Assembly (NCBI RefSeq): GCF_011766325.1
Contig: NZ_BLLG01000013.1
Location: forward strand, 90,929-154,928
Direction of reading: 5' to 3'
Length of the DNA: 64,000 bases
DNA from: Streptomyces pacificus
GTDB lineage: Bacteria; Actinomycetota; Actinomycetes; Streptomycetales; Streptomycetaceae
Shown: one piece after another, positions 43,127 through 56,022 of the stretch
Layout: each line of letters starts with the position of its first letter
Position numbering within the stretch: the stretch's first letter is position 1
Notes under the pieces: generated by a model
The model's input: the letters and a program-made list of their open reading frames with translations, nothing else
Told to the model about the DNA's origin: nothing
Database searches by the model: none
Position numbers and translations under genes: made by a program

Positions 43127-43380
43127 CCTCCTCCCGGCCGGACTACGTCGATGTCGTCGCCGTCCGCGACGACCGTTCGGCACCTGCGGGTGAGACCACC
43201 GTCATCCGGCTGCTCGGCCTGCTGCCCGGGCACTGGCCCTGCCTGCCCGAGGTCCGTGCCGACCGTATCCGGCTGCGGATCGCCCTCGACGCGACCACCG
43301 ACCCGCTCACGGTCGGCAGCGCCGTCAGCCGGGCCCTGGAGGACTCGGGGCTGCGCGGCTGGTCCCGCCACCGGGAGTGA
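43123..43380 (+). CDS. 85-aa orphan protein coupled to the amidohydrolase
   Basis: This ATG overlaps the amidohydrolase stop (ATGA). The product begins MTSSRPDYVDVVAVRDDRS and contains VIRLLGLLPGHWP and DRIRLRIALDATTDPLTVGS. It has no signal peptide and no membrane segment. I do not recognise a family. The size and alpha/beta pattern could suit a small recognition or chaperone-like subunit. Translational coupling suggests it works with the amidohydrolase or in the same tailoring step. Confidence 0.7.
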   Translation: MTSSRPDYVDVVAVRDDRSAPAGETTVIRLLGLLPGHWPCLPEVRADRIRLRIALDATTDPLTVGSAVSRALEDSGLRGWSRHRE

Positions 43381-43431
43381 CCACCGGCACCGGCTCCGAC
43401 CACCGGCCCCTGCGGGTTCGGGTCCCGCAGC

Positions 43432-43511
43432 GGCGGTACGGGGTTCCGGCACCGGCCGTTCCGGTTGCTGCGGTGGCGGTACGGGGTTCCGGCACGTGCG
43501 GTGGCGGTACG
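43432..43511. repeat. 21-bp direct repeat in the gap after the orphan gene
   Basis: A 21-bp unit (beginning GGCGGTACGGGGTTCC) occurs identically at 43432-43452 and 43475-43495. A partial third copy (GGCGGTACG) lies at 43503-43511. The copies sit between the convergent ends of the 85-aa gene and the LuxR-type regulator. Role unknown; possibly part of a termination region or a simple slippage product. Confidence 0.7.
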
Positions 43512-43614
43512 CCGGTCCGGTGCGGGCGACCGGCGGCAGCGCCACCGCGACCGCCGGCCTCGTCGTCCGTGCGGCCGCCGTCCGAACCGGTTCCGGAAGC
43601 CGGCGTCCGGACCG

Positions 43615-44703
43615 TCACAGCCAGCCGCGTTCCCGGGCCAGCAGCGCCGCGTGGGCCCGGTTGACCGCGCCCAGTTTCTGCATGATGTCCGCGACATGGC
43701 GCCGGTACGTCCGCACCGACACGCCCAGCTCCCGTGCCCCCACCTCGTCCTTGCCGGCCGAGCACATCGACAGCAGCACCCGCTGCTCGGTGCCGGTCAA
43801 CCGCTTCTCCTCGTCCTCCGGCCCGGCCACGGCGGTCAGTGGCTCGGCCTGGGACCAGATCTGCTCGAACAGGGCGATGATGTTCGCCACCAACCCGTTG
43901 CTGCGGGCCAGCAGCGCGCCGCGTGCCGTGTGGCGGGGATCCACGGGCACCAGTGCCGTATGGCCGTCGTATACGAGGATCCGCTCGGATATGTTCTCCG
44001 CCACCCTGATCAGGGCGCCCTCCGCGACCAGTTCCCGCAGATAGCCCGCGGTGGGCGGATGGTCGAGGGCGGCCCGCAGCACGACGTTCCGGATGCGCAC
44101 GCCTCGTCGCAGACAGCGCATGTCCAGCGGCCGGGAGCGGGCGATGTTCTCGGCCGACAGCCTGGTGTACGGCTCCACCGAGAGGATCTCCTCACGCGCG
44201 AAGAACGCCAGATCCTCGATGCGGTTGCGGATGTCGTCCAGTCCGTGCAGCTGCTCGATGCCCTGCGAAGCCATCAACTCGCCCTGCTCGGCCCGCAGTC
44301 CCTGCACCACGTGCCGGGACTGCGTGACACGCTGCAACTCCTGGTGCAGCGCGTGCAGTCGGGCGTCCATCAGCCGGGCCACCGCCACCTCGGGATCTGC
44401 CGGAGCGATACGGCCGTCTGCGCCCGTGGGGTGGATCAGCCCGAGCCGGCGCAGTCGCTCCAGACAGCGGTCAGGGTCCTCCTCGGGGCTCGATCCGATC
44501 TTGTCGGCGAGCGCGCGCAGGTCCTCGACCGTGGTGTCCGGATGACGCAGGCAGTGCCGGTAGAGTTCCTCGTCCGTGGCGGGCACGCCGAGCACGGCCA
44601 TCTCGTTCTCAGGCAATGCGCCCTCGGTGTGGGAGTTCGGTCCGCCGGGAAGAAGGGGATCTCCGGCTGCGTACCACCGAAGGTTATCCCGCATACCAGC
44701 CAT
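43615..44703 (-). CDS. LuxR-type transcriptional regulator of the RiPP cluster
   Basis: In this 362-aa protein, residues about 15-110 resemble a winged-helix (TrmB-like) N-terminus (VLGVPATDEELYRHCLRHPDTTVEDL). A central ligand-type domain follows, then a C-terminal LuxR helix-turn-helix (about 295-360; LTGTEQRVLLSMCSAGKDEVGARELGVSVRTYRRHVADIMQKLGAVNR). The ATG at 44703 has GGGAGGAG 8 nt upstream; an in-frame ATG at 44694 is weaker. Divergent from the reductase gene. No receiver domain is present, so it is not a two-component regulator. It probably acts with the SARP on the cluster. Confidence 0.88.
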   Translation of the reverse strand: MAGMRDNLRWYAAGDPLLPGGPNSHTEGALPENEMAVLGVPATDEELYRHCLRHPDTTVEDLRALADKIGSSPEEDPDRCLERLRRLGLIHPTGADGRIAPADPEVAVARLMDARLHALHQELQRVTQSRHVVQGLRAEQGELMASQGIEQLHGLDDIRNRIEDLAFFAREEILSVEPYTRLSAENIARSRPLDMRCLRRGVRIRNVVLRAALDHPPTAGYLRELVAEGALIRVAENISERILVYDGHTALVPVDPRHTARGALLARSNGLVANIIALFEQIWSQAEPLTAVAGPEDEEKRLTGTEQRVLLSMCSAGKDEVGARELGVSVRTYRRHVADIMQKLGAVNRAHAALLARERGWL

Positions 44704-45070
44704 TCGGCCCGCTCCTCCCGCACCCGTCGTGCACGCCGGTTCGCAGTGTCGTACGGAACGCGTGCCTCCGGGACGGGTGGAGCGGGAGCGGTTGTCTCCC
44801 GTCCTCGGGTCTTCACCGCTGTGCCACCCGTTCGGCGTTCCGGGGACTGCCCGGTGTCCCGGCTCCCGGCGCCGCGCCCCGGGAGGCGCCGGGCGGTACG
44901 CGGGAGCCCTCGGCGGAGCGGCGGTGTCCGGGGAGCGGGTCTCCCGTCCGCTGACGGAGTGATCGTTGACGGGCCGTTGCGCCGCAGCGTCCCGCCCGGG
45001 GGCCCTGCACGCACGATGGACGCGCCGCACCCCGGCGAACGCCACTGCGGAGGACCCCCAGGAGGACCTT
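44704..45070. other. divergent promoter region, LuxR regulator / reductase
   Basis: Nothing gene-like on either strand beyond shadow frames. The region must hold the promoters of the divergent LuxR-type gene and the flavodoxin-fold reductase gene. I found no copy of the GCTGACAC repeat here. Confidence 0.4.
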
Positions 45071-45808
45071 GTGACCACTCAGCCGCCCGGCTCTGCCGCG
45101 CCGCCCCGCCGATACGGCGACCTGCGCGCTCTCTTCGTCAACTGCACCCTGAAACGCTCACCCGGGACCAGCAACACCGGGGGACTGCTCGACCGCAGCC
45201 GCGAGCTGATGGAGGGCCAGGGAGTCGCGGTCGAGGTCGTCCGCGCCGTCGACCACGACATCGCCACCGGAGTGTGGCCGGACATGACCGAACACGGCTG
45301 GGGGACCGACGCCTGGCCGGCGCTCTACGAGAAGGTGATGTCCTCCGACATCCTCGTGCTCGCCGGTCCCATCTGGCTGGGCGACAACAGCTCGGTGATG
45401 AAGCGGGTGATCGAGAGGCTCTACGCCTGCTCCAGCCTGCTGAACGACAAGGGGCAGTACGCCTACTACGGACGGGTCGGCGGCTGCCTGATCACCGGGA
45501 ACGAGGACGGCGTCAAGCACTGCGCGATGAACGTGCTCTACAGCCTCCAGCACCTCGGCTACACCATCCCGCCGCAGGCGGACGCCGGCTGGATCGGCGA
45601 AGCGGGCCCCGGGCCGTCCTATCTCGACCCCGGTTCGGGCGGACCCGAGAACGAGTTCACCCGGCGCAACACCACGTTCATGACCTGGAACCTGCTCCAC
45701 CTGGCCGCGATGCTCAAGCAAGCGGGCGGCATTCCCGCACACGGCAACCAGCGCACGGAGTGGGACGCGGGCTGCCGCTCCGACTCCCAGAACCCCGAAC
45801 ACCGCTAG
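45071..45808 (+). CDS. NAD(P)H-dependent flavodoxin-fold oxidoreductase
   Basis: This 245-aa protein has an FMN-reductase/flavodoxin-like fold: LFVNCTLKRSPGTSNTGGLLD (FMN phosphate loop), SSDILVLAGPIWLGDNSSVMKRVIERL, and GGCLITGNEDGVKHCAMNVLYSLQHLGYTIPP. Such proteins reduce quinones, azo groups or FMN. The GTG at 45071 follows GGAGG by 5 nt. Its position next to the cluster's LuxR gene makes it a possible supplier of reduced flavin or a tailoring reductase. It could equally be the first gene outside the cluster. Confidence 0.85.
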   Translation: MTTQPPGSAAPPRRYGDLRALFVNCTLKRSPGTSNTGGLLDRSRELMEGQGVAVEVVRAVDHDIATGVWPDMTEHGWGTDAWPALYEKVMSSDILVLAGPIWLGDNSSVMKRVIERLYACSSLLNDKGQYAYYGRVGGCLITGNEDGVKHCAMNVLYSLQHLGYTIPPQADAGWIGEAGPGPSYLDPGSGGPENEFTRRNTTFMTWNLLHLAAMLKQAGGIPAHGNQRTEWDAGCRSDSQNPEHR

Positions 45809-46158
45809 CCCCGGTGAGGGGGCCCTGCACGGACACGGAAGCCCGGGGAGCGAACAGCGGGCCCCGCATCCGCGGGAGACCCGCCGGGCGAAGAGAGCCG
45901 TACCGACCGCGACGCGTTCCCCCTCCGCCGGGCCTCCGGCGAACGGCGCGCGCCCGCCGTCCGGCACCTGTCCGGTATCCGCCGGGGGGCCGGCCCGGTG
46001 GGGGCCGCGGCACGGTACGCTGCCTCGTATTTTGTCGTACGGCAACGATTCCCGGATCGATGGTGCGGCGGGATACGGGGGGTGGCCCTCCGCCGGGGGG
46101 CCACTGCGCTCCCCCCGTCGCACACGGGCGGAGCCGGGACGGGCTAACGAGGGCGGTC
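45809..46158. other. 350-nt gap upstream of the hybrid kinase
   Basis: No gene is seen. A relatively AT-rich patch near 46020-46050 (CGTATTTTGTCGTACGGCAACG) is the only promoter-like sequence and probably drives the kinase gene 110 nt downstream. The boundary of the RiPP cluster most likely lies in this gap. Confidence 0.4.
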
Positions 46159-50178
<4,020 letters not shown>

Positions 50179-50262
50179 CGCACGCGGCACCGCGGGAAAA
50201 GCCCCCCGCCCGCGGCCGCACCACCCTGCTCACCGCCCGCACCCCGAGGAGTCCGCAGCGCC

Positions 50263-52821
50263 ATGAGCCGAACCGAGCCCGCCGGGAGCACACCCGGCCA
50301 CGAAGCTCTGCTCGCCGCCGGGTGCGAGCCGGCGGCCGGCTCCGGCGCGCCGCCGGCGGCCCGGCCCGGGCCGGGGCCGGCACACGGGCCCGCGCGGGGG
50401 CCGCGCCCGCTGCCGCAGACGACGGGGGCCCCCGGTCCGCTGCCCACCCCCACCCCCATCCCCACCCCCGGCGCGGGGCCGCACGGCGCACCCGCCTCCG
50501 GCGTCGGCCGGCTGGCGGCCACCGTGGAACGGCTCCGCAAGGAGGTCCGGGCCGCACACGCGGCCGCCGACGGACGGGCCCTGATCGAACTCGCCAAGGG
50601 CGTCCTGATCGAGAGGCTCAGCTGCGGACCCGCGCGGGCGGCGGCCCAGCTGGCCGAACTCGCCGGCCGGGCGGGCCTGTCGCAGCTCGAACTCGCGGCC
50701 GACATCGTCAACCAGGCGGCCCGTGACGAGGTCGCCGACATCGCGAGCGAGTTCGTGCGCCGCGCCCACGGCGACCCCGGCGAGGACGGACCCGACCGCT
50801 CCGTCTCCGTGCGGCTGCGCACGGCCGAGAGCGCCGCGCTGGCCTCCGGCGACACCCAGGCGGTCGCCGAGTCGCTCCTCCAGCACGCCCTCGCCCCGCT
50901 CGGTGCGACGGCCGTCGCCGTGTGGACCGTGGCCACGGACGGTTCCCTCTCACTCACCGGCCACGCCGGCTTCAGCGCGGAAGAGGCCGCACGCTGGCGG
51001 TATGTCCCGCCCGGCGTGGCCACCGTCGCCCGTCAGGCGCTCGGCGCGCGGCGCGCGGTTCACCTGCCCTGCCTCGCGGAGGCGGGCGTTCCGTCCATCG
51101 GCCACAGTCGGACGGCGGACGGCGGCCGGGTCGCCCTCCCGGCCGGAACGGGCGGCAGGATCCACGGAGTCCTGGAGATCTGCTGGCCGCACCTCCTCCC
51201 GCCCCGGTCGCCTGCCGTCGACCGCCAGCTCGACGCCCTGGCCGAACTGTGCGCCCGCACCCTGGAGAGCGCACCCGCCGCGGGGCCGCAGGCGCCGCGG
51301 GAGCGCAGCGACGTGTCCGAGCTGGTGGAGCTGACCGAGGGGCTGCACGATCCCGCGCTCGTCCTCACCCCGCACCTCGACACCCAGGGCCGGCTCACCG
51401 ACTTCCGGGTCCGCCACGCCAACAGCCGCTTCCTCGACCCGGCCGGCCGTCCCCGCAGCGCGGTCAGCGGCTCCCTGCTGCTCGAGGCGTACCCCACGGC
51501 AGCGGTGGACAGCGACCTCTTCGACAAGGTCGAACGCGTCTACGCGACGGGCGAGCCGTTCCGGGCCAGGCGGATGACCCTCACCGCCCTCGTCGACCAG
51601 GTCCCCCTCGACACTCTCGCCGACCTCAGCATCAGCCGCCACGGCCACGCCGTGCTGCTCATCTGGCGCATCGAGGACGAGACCGCGCGCCTGGCCAGTC
51701 TGCTCCAGCACGCCCAGCGCCTCGGCCGCATCGGCGGCTTCGAGGAGAACCTGGTCAGCGGAGAGGTCACCTGGAACGGGCAGCTCTTCGCCCTGTACGG
51801 CCGTGCGGCCGGCGACAGCCCCGTCCATCTGGAGGACCTCTCCTCCCACGCCCACCCCGACGACGCGGTCACCATCGGCCGCTTCCTCCAGGCGGTGCTG
51901 CACCACCGGCGGCCCGCGTCCACCGCGTTCCGCCTGCAGCGCCCCGACGGCGTGACCCGCCACATCCGGGTCATCGCCGAGCCGGTGCTGGATGCCGAGC
52001 ACCGGCTCGTCAAGGTACGAGGGGCCTACCAGGACATCTCCTCCCAGCACTGGACCGAGGTCGCGCTGGCCGCCACCCGCGACCAACTGGAGCACACCGA
52101 GAAGGAGTCGGCCGAACGCAACCGGCTCGCCCTGCAACTCCAGCACGCCATCATGCCGCCGAGCCGCGCGCCCCTCGACGCGCCCGGACTCGAGGTCGCC
52201 GTGCGCTACCGGCCGGCGGAGTCGGAGTCCCTGGTCGGCGGCGACTGGTACGACGCGGTCGTGCTGCCGTCCCAGCGCATCCTGCTGTGCGTCGGCGATG
52301 TCGCGGGCCACGGTATCGAGGCGGCCACCGGCATGGTCGTCCTGCGCAACGCGGTGCGCGGCCTCGCGGTCACCGGAGCGGGCCCGGCCCAGCTGCTGTC
52401 CTGGCTGAACATCGTGGCGCACCATCTGACGGAGCACGTCACCGCCACCGCCGTCTGCGGACTGTACGACCCCCGGACCCGGGTGCTGCGCTGGGCCAGG
52501 GCGGGACATCTGCCACCGGTCCTGGTCCGCGGTGCCGACGCCGTCACCCTCCCCATGCCGGGGGGGCTGCTCCTCGGCGCCCTCGGCGATGCCCGGTACG
52601 AGGAGTCCGACCTCCAGCTGGAGCCGGGCGACACGCTGCTGATGTACACCGACGGCCTCGTCGAACGCCGGGACACCTCCGTCCACGACTCCCTGACGCA
52701 GCTGCTTGCCACGGCCGGGGGCCCCTCGGCGACCCTCGAACGGCTACTGGACCGCATGCTCACCCACAGCAGGTCCGACACCGACGACGACACCTGCCTC
52801 ATCGGCGTACGGGTGCACTGA
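50263..52821 (+). CDS. ANTAR-GAF-PAS-PP2C regulatory phosphatase (RsbU/SpoIIE-like)
   Basis: This 852-aa protein has a Pro/Gly-rich N-terminus (about 1-75), an ANTAR-like RNA-binding domain (about 80-160; RALIELAKGVLIERLSCGPARAAAQLAELA), a GAF-like domain (about 185-340), a PAS region (about 355-600) and a SpoIIE/PP2C phosphatase (about 625-850; GGDWYDAVVL, GDVAGHGIEAATGM, DDTCLIGVRV). Such phosphatases release anti-sigma antagonists from phosphorylation in partner-switching pathways. The ANTAR fusion would add possible mRNA-level control. It follows the hybrid kinase by 84 nt on the same strand and may be co-transcribed. Confidence 0.9.
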   Translation: MSRTEPAGSTPGHEALLAAGCEPAAGSGAPPAARPGPGPAHGPARGPRPLPQTTGAPGPLPTPTPIPTPGAGPHGAPASGVGRLAATVERLRKEVRAAHAAADGRALIELAKGVLIERLSCGPARAAAQLAELAGRAGLSQLELAADIVNQAARDEVADIASEFVRRAHGDPGEDGPDRSVSVRLRTAESAALASGDTQAVAESLLQHALAPLGATAVAVWTVATDGSLSLTGHAGFSAEEAARWRYVPPGVATVARQALGARRAVHLPCLAEAGVPSIGHSRTADGGRVALPAGTGGRIHGVLEICWPHLLPPRSPAVDRQLDALAELCARTLESAPAAGPQAPRERSDVSELVELTEGLHDPALVLTPHLDTQGRLTDFRVRHANSRFLDPAGRPRSAVSGSLLLEAYPTAAVDSDLFDKVERVYATGEPFRARRMTLTALVDQVPLDTLADLSISRHGHAVLLIWRIEDETARLASLLQHAQRLGRIGGFEENLVSGEVTWNGQLFALYGRAAGDSPVHLEDLSSHAHPDDAVTIGRFLQAVLHHRRPASTAFRLQRPDGVTRHIRVIAEPVLDAEHRLVKVRGAYQDISSQHWTEVALAATRDQLEHTEKESAERNRLALQLQHAIMPPSRAPLDAPGLEVAVRYRPAESESLVGGDWYDAVVLPSQRILLCVGDVAGHGIEAATGMVVLRNAVRGLAVTGAGPAQLLSWLNIVAHHLTEHVTATAVCGLYDPRTRVLRWARAGHLPPVLVRGADAVTLPMPGGLLLGALGDARYEESDLQLEPGDTLLMYTDGLVERRDTSVHDSLTQLLATAGGPSATLERLLDRMLTHSRSDTDDDTCLIGVRVH

Positions 52822-53048
52822 CCCCGGCCGCCGCACTTCTCAAGCGCGGCGGGCAGGGCGTGCCCGTCGAGCAGTGGCCCGGCGCGGCGTCCGGTGCGGC
52901 GTCCGGTGCGGTGCGGTGCGATGCGGGGTGCCCCGCAAGGCGGCGGACCGGCCCCGCCGGGCCCCCGCGCTCGCTCCGGCCACGCAGCGGTTCGCCGGGC
53001 GGGCAGGGCCGGGTGCCGTGGCGGGGCGAACGCCGCCCGACGCGGCGG

Positions 53049-53360
53049 TCAGTCTCTGCCGGACCTGTCGCCGCTGGGCCAGACGCCCGTCGCACGGTGG
53101 ACGGCCTTGGCGCCGGATCGGTCGACCACACTGCGTACGACGGCGAAGAGGGCACCCTGGACCGCTGCCGCGAGGAGGATCTCGCCCCACTTGCGGTCGG
53201 GGTCCAGGGCGTCGGGCGCGTCGTCCTCGTGGCGCAGCACCTGCCACGCCTTCTGGAAGGCCATCCCGGCGAGTGCGCCGCCGGCCCAGCCCAGGGCGAA
53301 GCCGACGGGCTTGTAGAGGAGCGGAACCTTGCCTTTCCGCTTCAGCTTCAGCGTGCTCAT
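53049..53360 (-). CDS. DUF4235 small membrane protein
   Basis: This 103-aa protein begins MSTLKLKRKGKVPLLYKPVG and has two hydrophobic segments (FALGWAGGALAGMAFQKAW and EILLAAAVQGALFAVVRSVVD), the layout of the actinobacterial DUF4235 family. GGGGA precedes the ATG at 53360 by a few nt. Function unknown; members are common next to stress and envelope genes. The 227-nt region on its 3' side (52822-53048) holds a short GTGCG-rich direct repeat. Confidence 0.85.
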   Translation of the reverse strand: MSTLKLKRKGKVPLLYKPVGFALGWAGGALAGMAFQKAWQVLRHEDDAPDALDPDRKWGEILLAAAVQGALFAVVRSVVDRSGAKAVHRATGVWPSGDRSGRD

Positions 53361-53805
53361 GCGTCCCCTTCGCCGTTCCCTTGTGTGCATATGCCGTCGT
53401 TGTGCGTGAGGACGCACACGGTATCCCGCTTCGACGGGCCTTTCGTGTGGGCGCGTGCCCGCTGCCGCATCGCGTACACCTGACCGGAACCCCGTGCACG
53501 GGCGGTGCCGTACCGCATCCGTCCCCGGCCGGGACGGGGTGGTGCGTCTCACCCCGCGACATGCCGTGACGTGTGCCGCCACCGTCGCCGCGGACACCCG
53601 GATATGCGCCCTGACCAGCGATCCCGCCGGCGATCCGAGCAGCGCCCGGACTCGTGCTCCGCACCGGGGCCGCCGTCCGCTCACCCCCGACATCGTGTTC
53701 GAGTCCCGCGGGGAGATGGCAGCATGGCAGATCGCCGCGCGTGCCGGGCGAACCGCCCGGCGCCGCGGCATGTACATCAGTCCGCAAGACCAGAGGGGAT
53801 GGGCC
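53361..53805. other. divergent intergenic region, DUF4235 / antiporter regulator
   Basis: A frame open through this region in phase with the antiporter subunit encodes an unconserved Arg/Thr-rich extension and is not taken as coding. The region should hold the divergent promoters. No clear operator is visible. Confidence 0.4.
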
Positions 53806-54291
53806 GTGCCTGCCTCACGGATGAGCACCACGCCGCTGCCCGGCATCGGTGTCCAGTACGACCTCAGCACGCGTGAACACCGCCATCTGTCGGTGGTCGC
53901 CCACCGGGACGGCACCAGGACGGTGAACGTCTACCGTGCCGACGACCCCGACGCCTGCGCCCAGTCCCTGCACCTCTCACCGATGGAGACGGCGTCGCTC
54001 ATCGACGCGCTGATGCCGGACCACCACAGCCCCAATGTGCTCCACACCACCGATCTGGGTTTGGTCGCCGAGCGCATCGAGCTGTCCGCGTACTCGCACT
54101 GGAACGGCCGGGTACTCGGCGAGATGCGGATGCGGACCGAGACGGGGGCGTCCGTGGTGGCCGTGCTGCGCAGGGCGGAGGCGATCCCGTCGCCGGCACC
54201 CGACTTCCGGCTCGCCGGCGGCGACACGCTCATCGTCATCGGCACCCGTGAGGGCATCGAGGCGGCAGCGGCCATTCTCGGACGGGAGTGA
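53806..54291 (+). CDS. TrkA_C-type regulatory subunit of a K+/H+ antiporter (KhtT-like)
   Basis: In this 161-aa protein the N-terminal part (TPLPGIGVQYDLSTREHRHLSVVAHRDGTR) and the C-terminal RCK_C/TrkA_C domain (about 75-160; ASVVAVLRRAEAIPSPAPDFRLAGGDTLIVIGTREGI) match cation:proton antiporter regulatory subunits. The domain binds nucleotides such as c-di-AMP in KhtT homologues and gates the membrane partner. The GTG at 53806 has AGAGGGG about 8 nt upstream; the ATG at 53821 is an alternative. It overlaps the antiporter gene by 4 nt. Confidence 0.88.
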   Translation: MPASRMSTTPLPGIGVQYDLSTREHRHLSVVAHRDGTRTVNVYRADDPDACAQSLHLSPMETASLIDALMPDHHSPNVLHTTDLGLVAERIELSAYSHWNGRVLGEMRMRTETGASVVAVLRRAEAIPSPAPDFRLAGGDTLIVIGTREGIEAAAAILGRE

Positions 54292-55646
54292 CCCGCGTGC
54301 ACTCCGCCCTCTTCCTGATCGAGTTCGGTGCGATCATCCTCGGCCTCGGCCTCCTGGGCCGCGTCGCCGGCCGTTTCCGGTTCTCCCCGATCCCGCTCTA
54401 TCTGCTCGCCGGTCTGGCCTTCGGCGAGGGCGGGCTCCTGCCGCTCGGCGCGAGCGAGGAGTTCGTGGCGATCGGCGCCGAGATCGGTGTCATCCTGCTG
54501 CTGCTGATGCTGGGCCTGGAGTACACGGCCAGCGATCTGGTGTCCAACCTCAAGACCCAGTATCCGGCGGGGCTGGTCGATTTCGTTCTCAACGCCGTGC
54601 CCGGTGCCGTCGCGGCGCTGCTGCTCGGGTGGGGGCCGGTGGCGGCGGTGGTGCTGGCAGGCGTGACCTGGATCTCGTCCTCCGGCGTCATCGCCAAGGT
54701 GATGGGCGATCTCGGCCGGATCGGCAACCGCGAGACGCCGGTGATCCTGAGCATCCTCGTCCTCGAGGACCTGGCGATGGCGGTCTATCTGCCGATCGTC
54801 ACGGCCCTGCTGGCGGGGGTGGGCCTCGCCGCCGGCAGCGTCACCCTCGCGATCGCCCTGGGCGTGGCCGGGGTGGTGCTCTTCGCGGCCCTTCGCTACG
54901 GCAGGGTGATCTCGCGCTTCGTCTCCAGCGACGACCCGGAGAAGCTGCTGCTGGTCGTTCTGGGGCTGACGCTGCTGGTCGCGGGCATCGCCCAGCAGCT
55001 GCAGGTCTCCGCCGCTGTCGGCGCGTTCCTCGTGGGCATCGCCCTTTCCGGCGAGGTGGCCGAGGGCGCCCACGCACTGCTGAGCCCGCTGCGGGATCTG
55101 TTCGCGGCGGTCTTCTTCGTCTTCTTCGGACTGCACACCGATCCCGCCAGCATCCCCCCGGTCATCCTGCCGGCGTTCGCCCTGGCCGTCGTGACGGCCT
55201 GCACCAAGGTCGCGACCGGCTACTGGGCCGCCAGGCGGGCCGGGGTCGGCGTCAAGGGACGCTGGCGCGCGGGCGGCACACTGGTGGCCCGGGGCGAGTT
55301 CTCGATCGTCATCGCCGGGCTGGCCGTGACCGCCGGCATCGAACCCGCGCTGGGCCCGCTCGCCACCGCGTACGTCCTCATCCTCGTCATCGTCGGCCCC
55401 CTCACCGCCCGCTACACCGAGCCCCTGGCGACCCGCCTCGCCCGCCGCATCGGGTCCGGCACACCGCCGGGGGCGGCTCAGGGGGTGCGGCGGACCCCGG
55501 AACCGGTCGCGGACGGCCCGTCCGGCGGATCCGCGACGGCGCGCGGCCCGGTGCCGGACGGGGCGGCGCTGCGGGACGCGGTGCAGGGGCGTGAGACGCG
55601 GCCGGAGCATGATCCCGCGGAGCGGGGCGCGGTGGATCGCGCCTGA
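54288..55646 (+). CDS. CPA2-family cation/proton antiporter (KhtU-like)
   Basis: This 452-aa membrane protein has about 12-13 helices and CPA2 landmarks (EIGVILLLLMLGLEYTASDL, ISSSGVIAKVMGDLG, LSILVLEDLAMAVYLPI, ARGEFSIVIAGLAV). It exchanges K+ (or Na+) for protons across the membrane. The GTG start overlaps the TrkA_C subunit gene (GTGA), so the two are translationally coupled as in KhtTU. The last 45 residues are a hydrophilic low-complexity tail. Confidence 0.93.
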   Translation: MTRVHSALFLIEFGAIILGLGLLGRVAGRFRFSPIPLYLLAGLAFGEGGLLPLGASEEFVAIGAEIGVILLLLMLGLEYTASDLVSNLKTQYPAGLVDFVLNAVPGAVAALLLGWGPVAAVVLAGVTWISSSGVIAKVMGDLGRIGNRETPVILSILVLEDLAMAVYLPIVTALLAGVGLAAGSVTLAIALGVAGVVLFAALRYGRVISRFVSSDDPEKLLLVVLGLTLLVAGIAQQLQVSAAVGAFLVGIALSGEVAEGAHALLSPLRDLFAAVFFVFFGLHTDPASIPPVILPAFALAVVTACTKVATGYWAARRAGVGVKGRWRAGGTLVARGEFSIVIAGLAVTAGIEPALGPLATAYVLILVIVGPLTARYTEPLATRLARRIGSGTPPGAAQGVRRTPEPVADGPSGGSATARGPVPDGAALRDAVQGRETRPEHDPAERGAVDRA

Positions 55647-56022
55647 GGCCGGGGGCCCGCGGAATCCCCCCGGCGACCCCTGCCGGCCGCTGGAGTGGCC
55701 GGGGTCCGTGGTGCACGCCGGGTCGGGGACACACGGGAGCCGGCCCCGTGGAGTGGACCGGTGGAGTGGACCGGCGGAGTCGGGACCGTGGAGTCGTCTG
55801 CGGGGTGCCCGAGCCGTTGCCGGGCGGTACGGCCGGGGCGCCCCGGCCGTACCACCCGATCGCTCCGGCGGGAGCCCGGCTGAGGCCAGGCCCCGCGCTC
55901 CGGGCAGCGGCCCGGCTCCCGGGTGGTCCGGCGGATCGCTCCTCACGACCGCCGGATCCACCCCGGGCGGTCGGGGCCGGCCGCCGCGACCGGGACCGGC
56001 ACGGCAGCCGGACGGCCGGGCG
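55647..56022. other. convergent intergenic region with GTGGAGTGGACCGG repeats
   Basis: No gene. GTGGAGTGGACCGG-like units repeat around 55747-55790 as a short imperfect tandem array. It lies between the 3' ends of the antiporter and the MscS gene and probably includes terminators, though no clean hairpin was identified. Confidence 0.4.
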
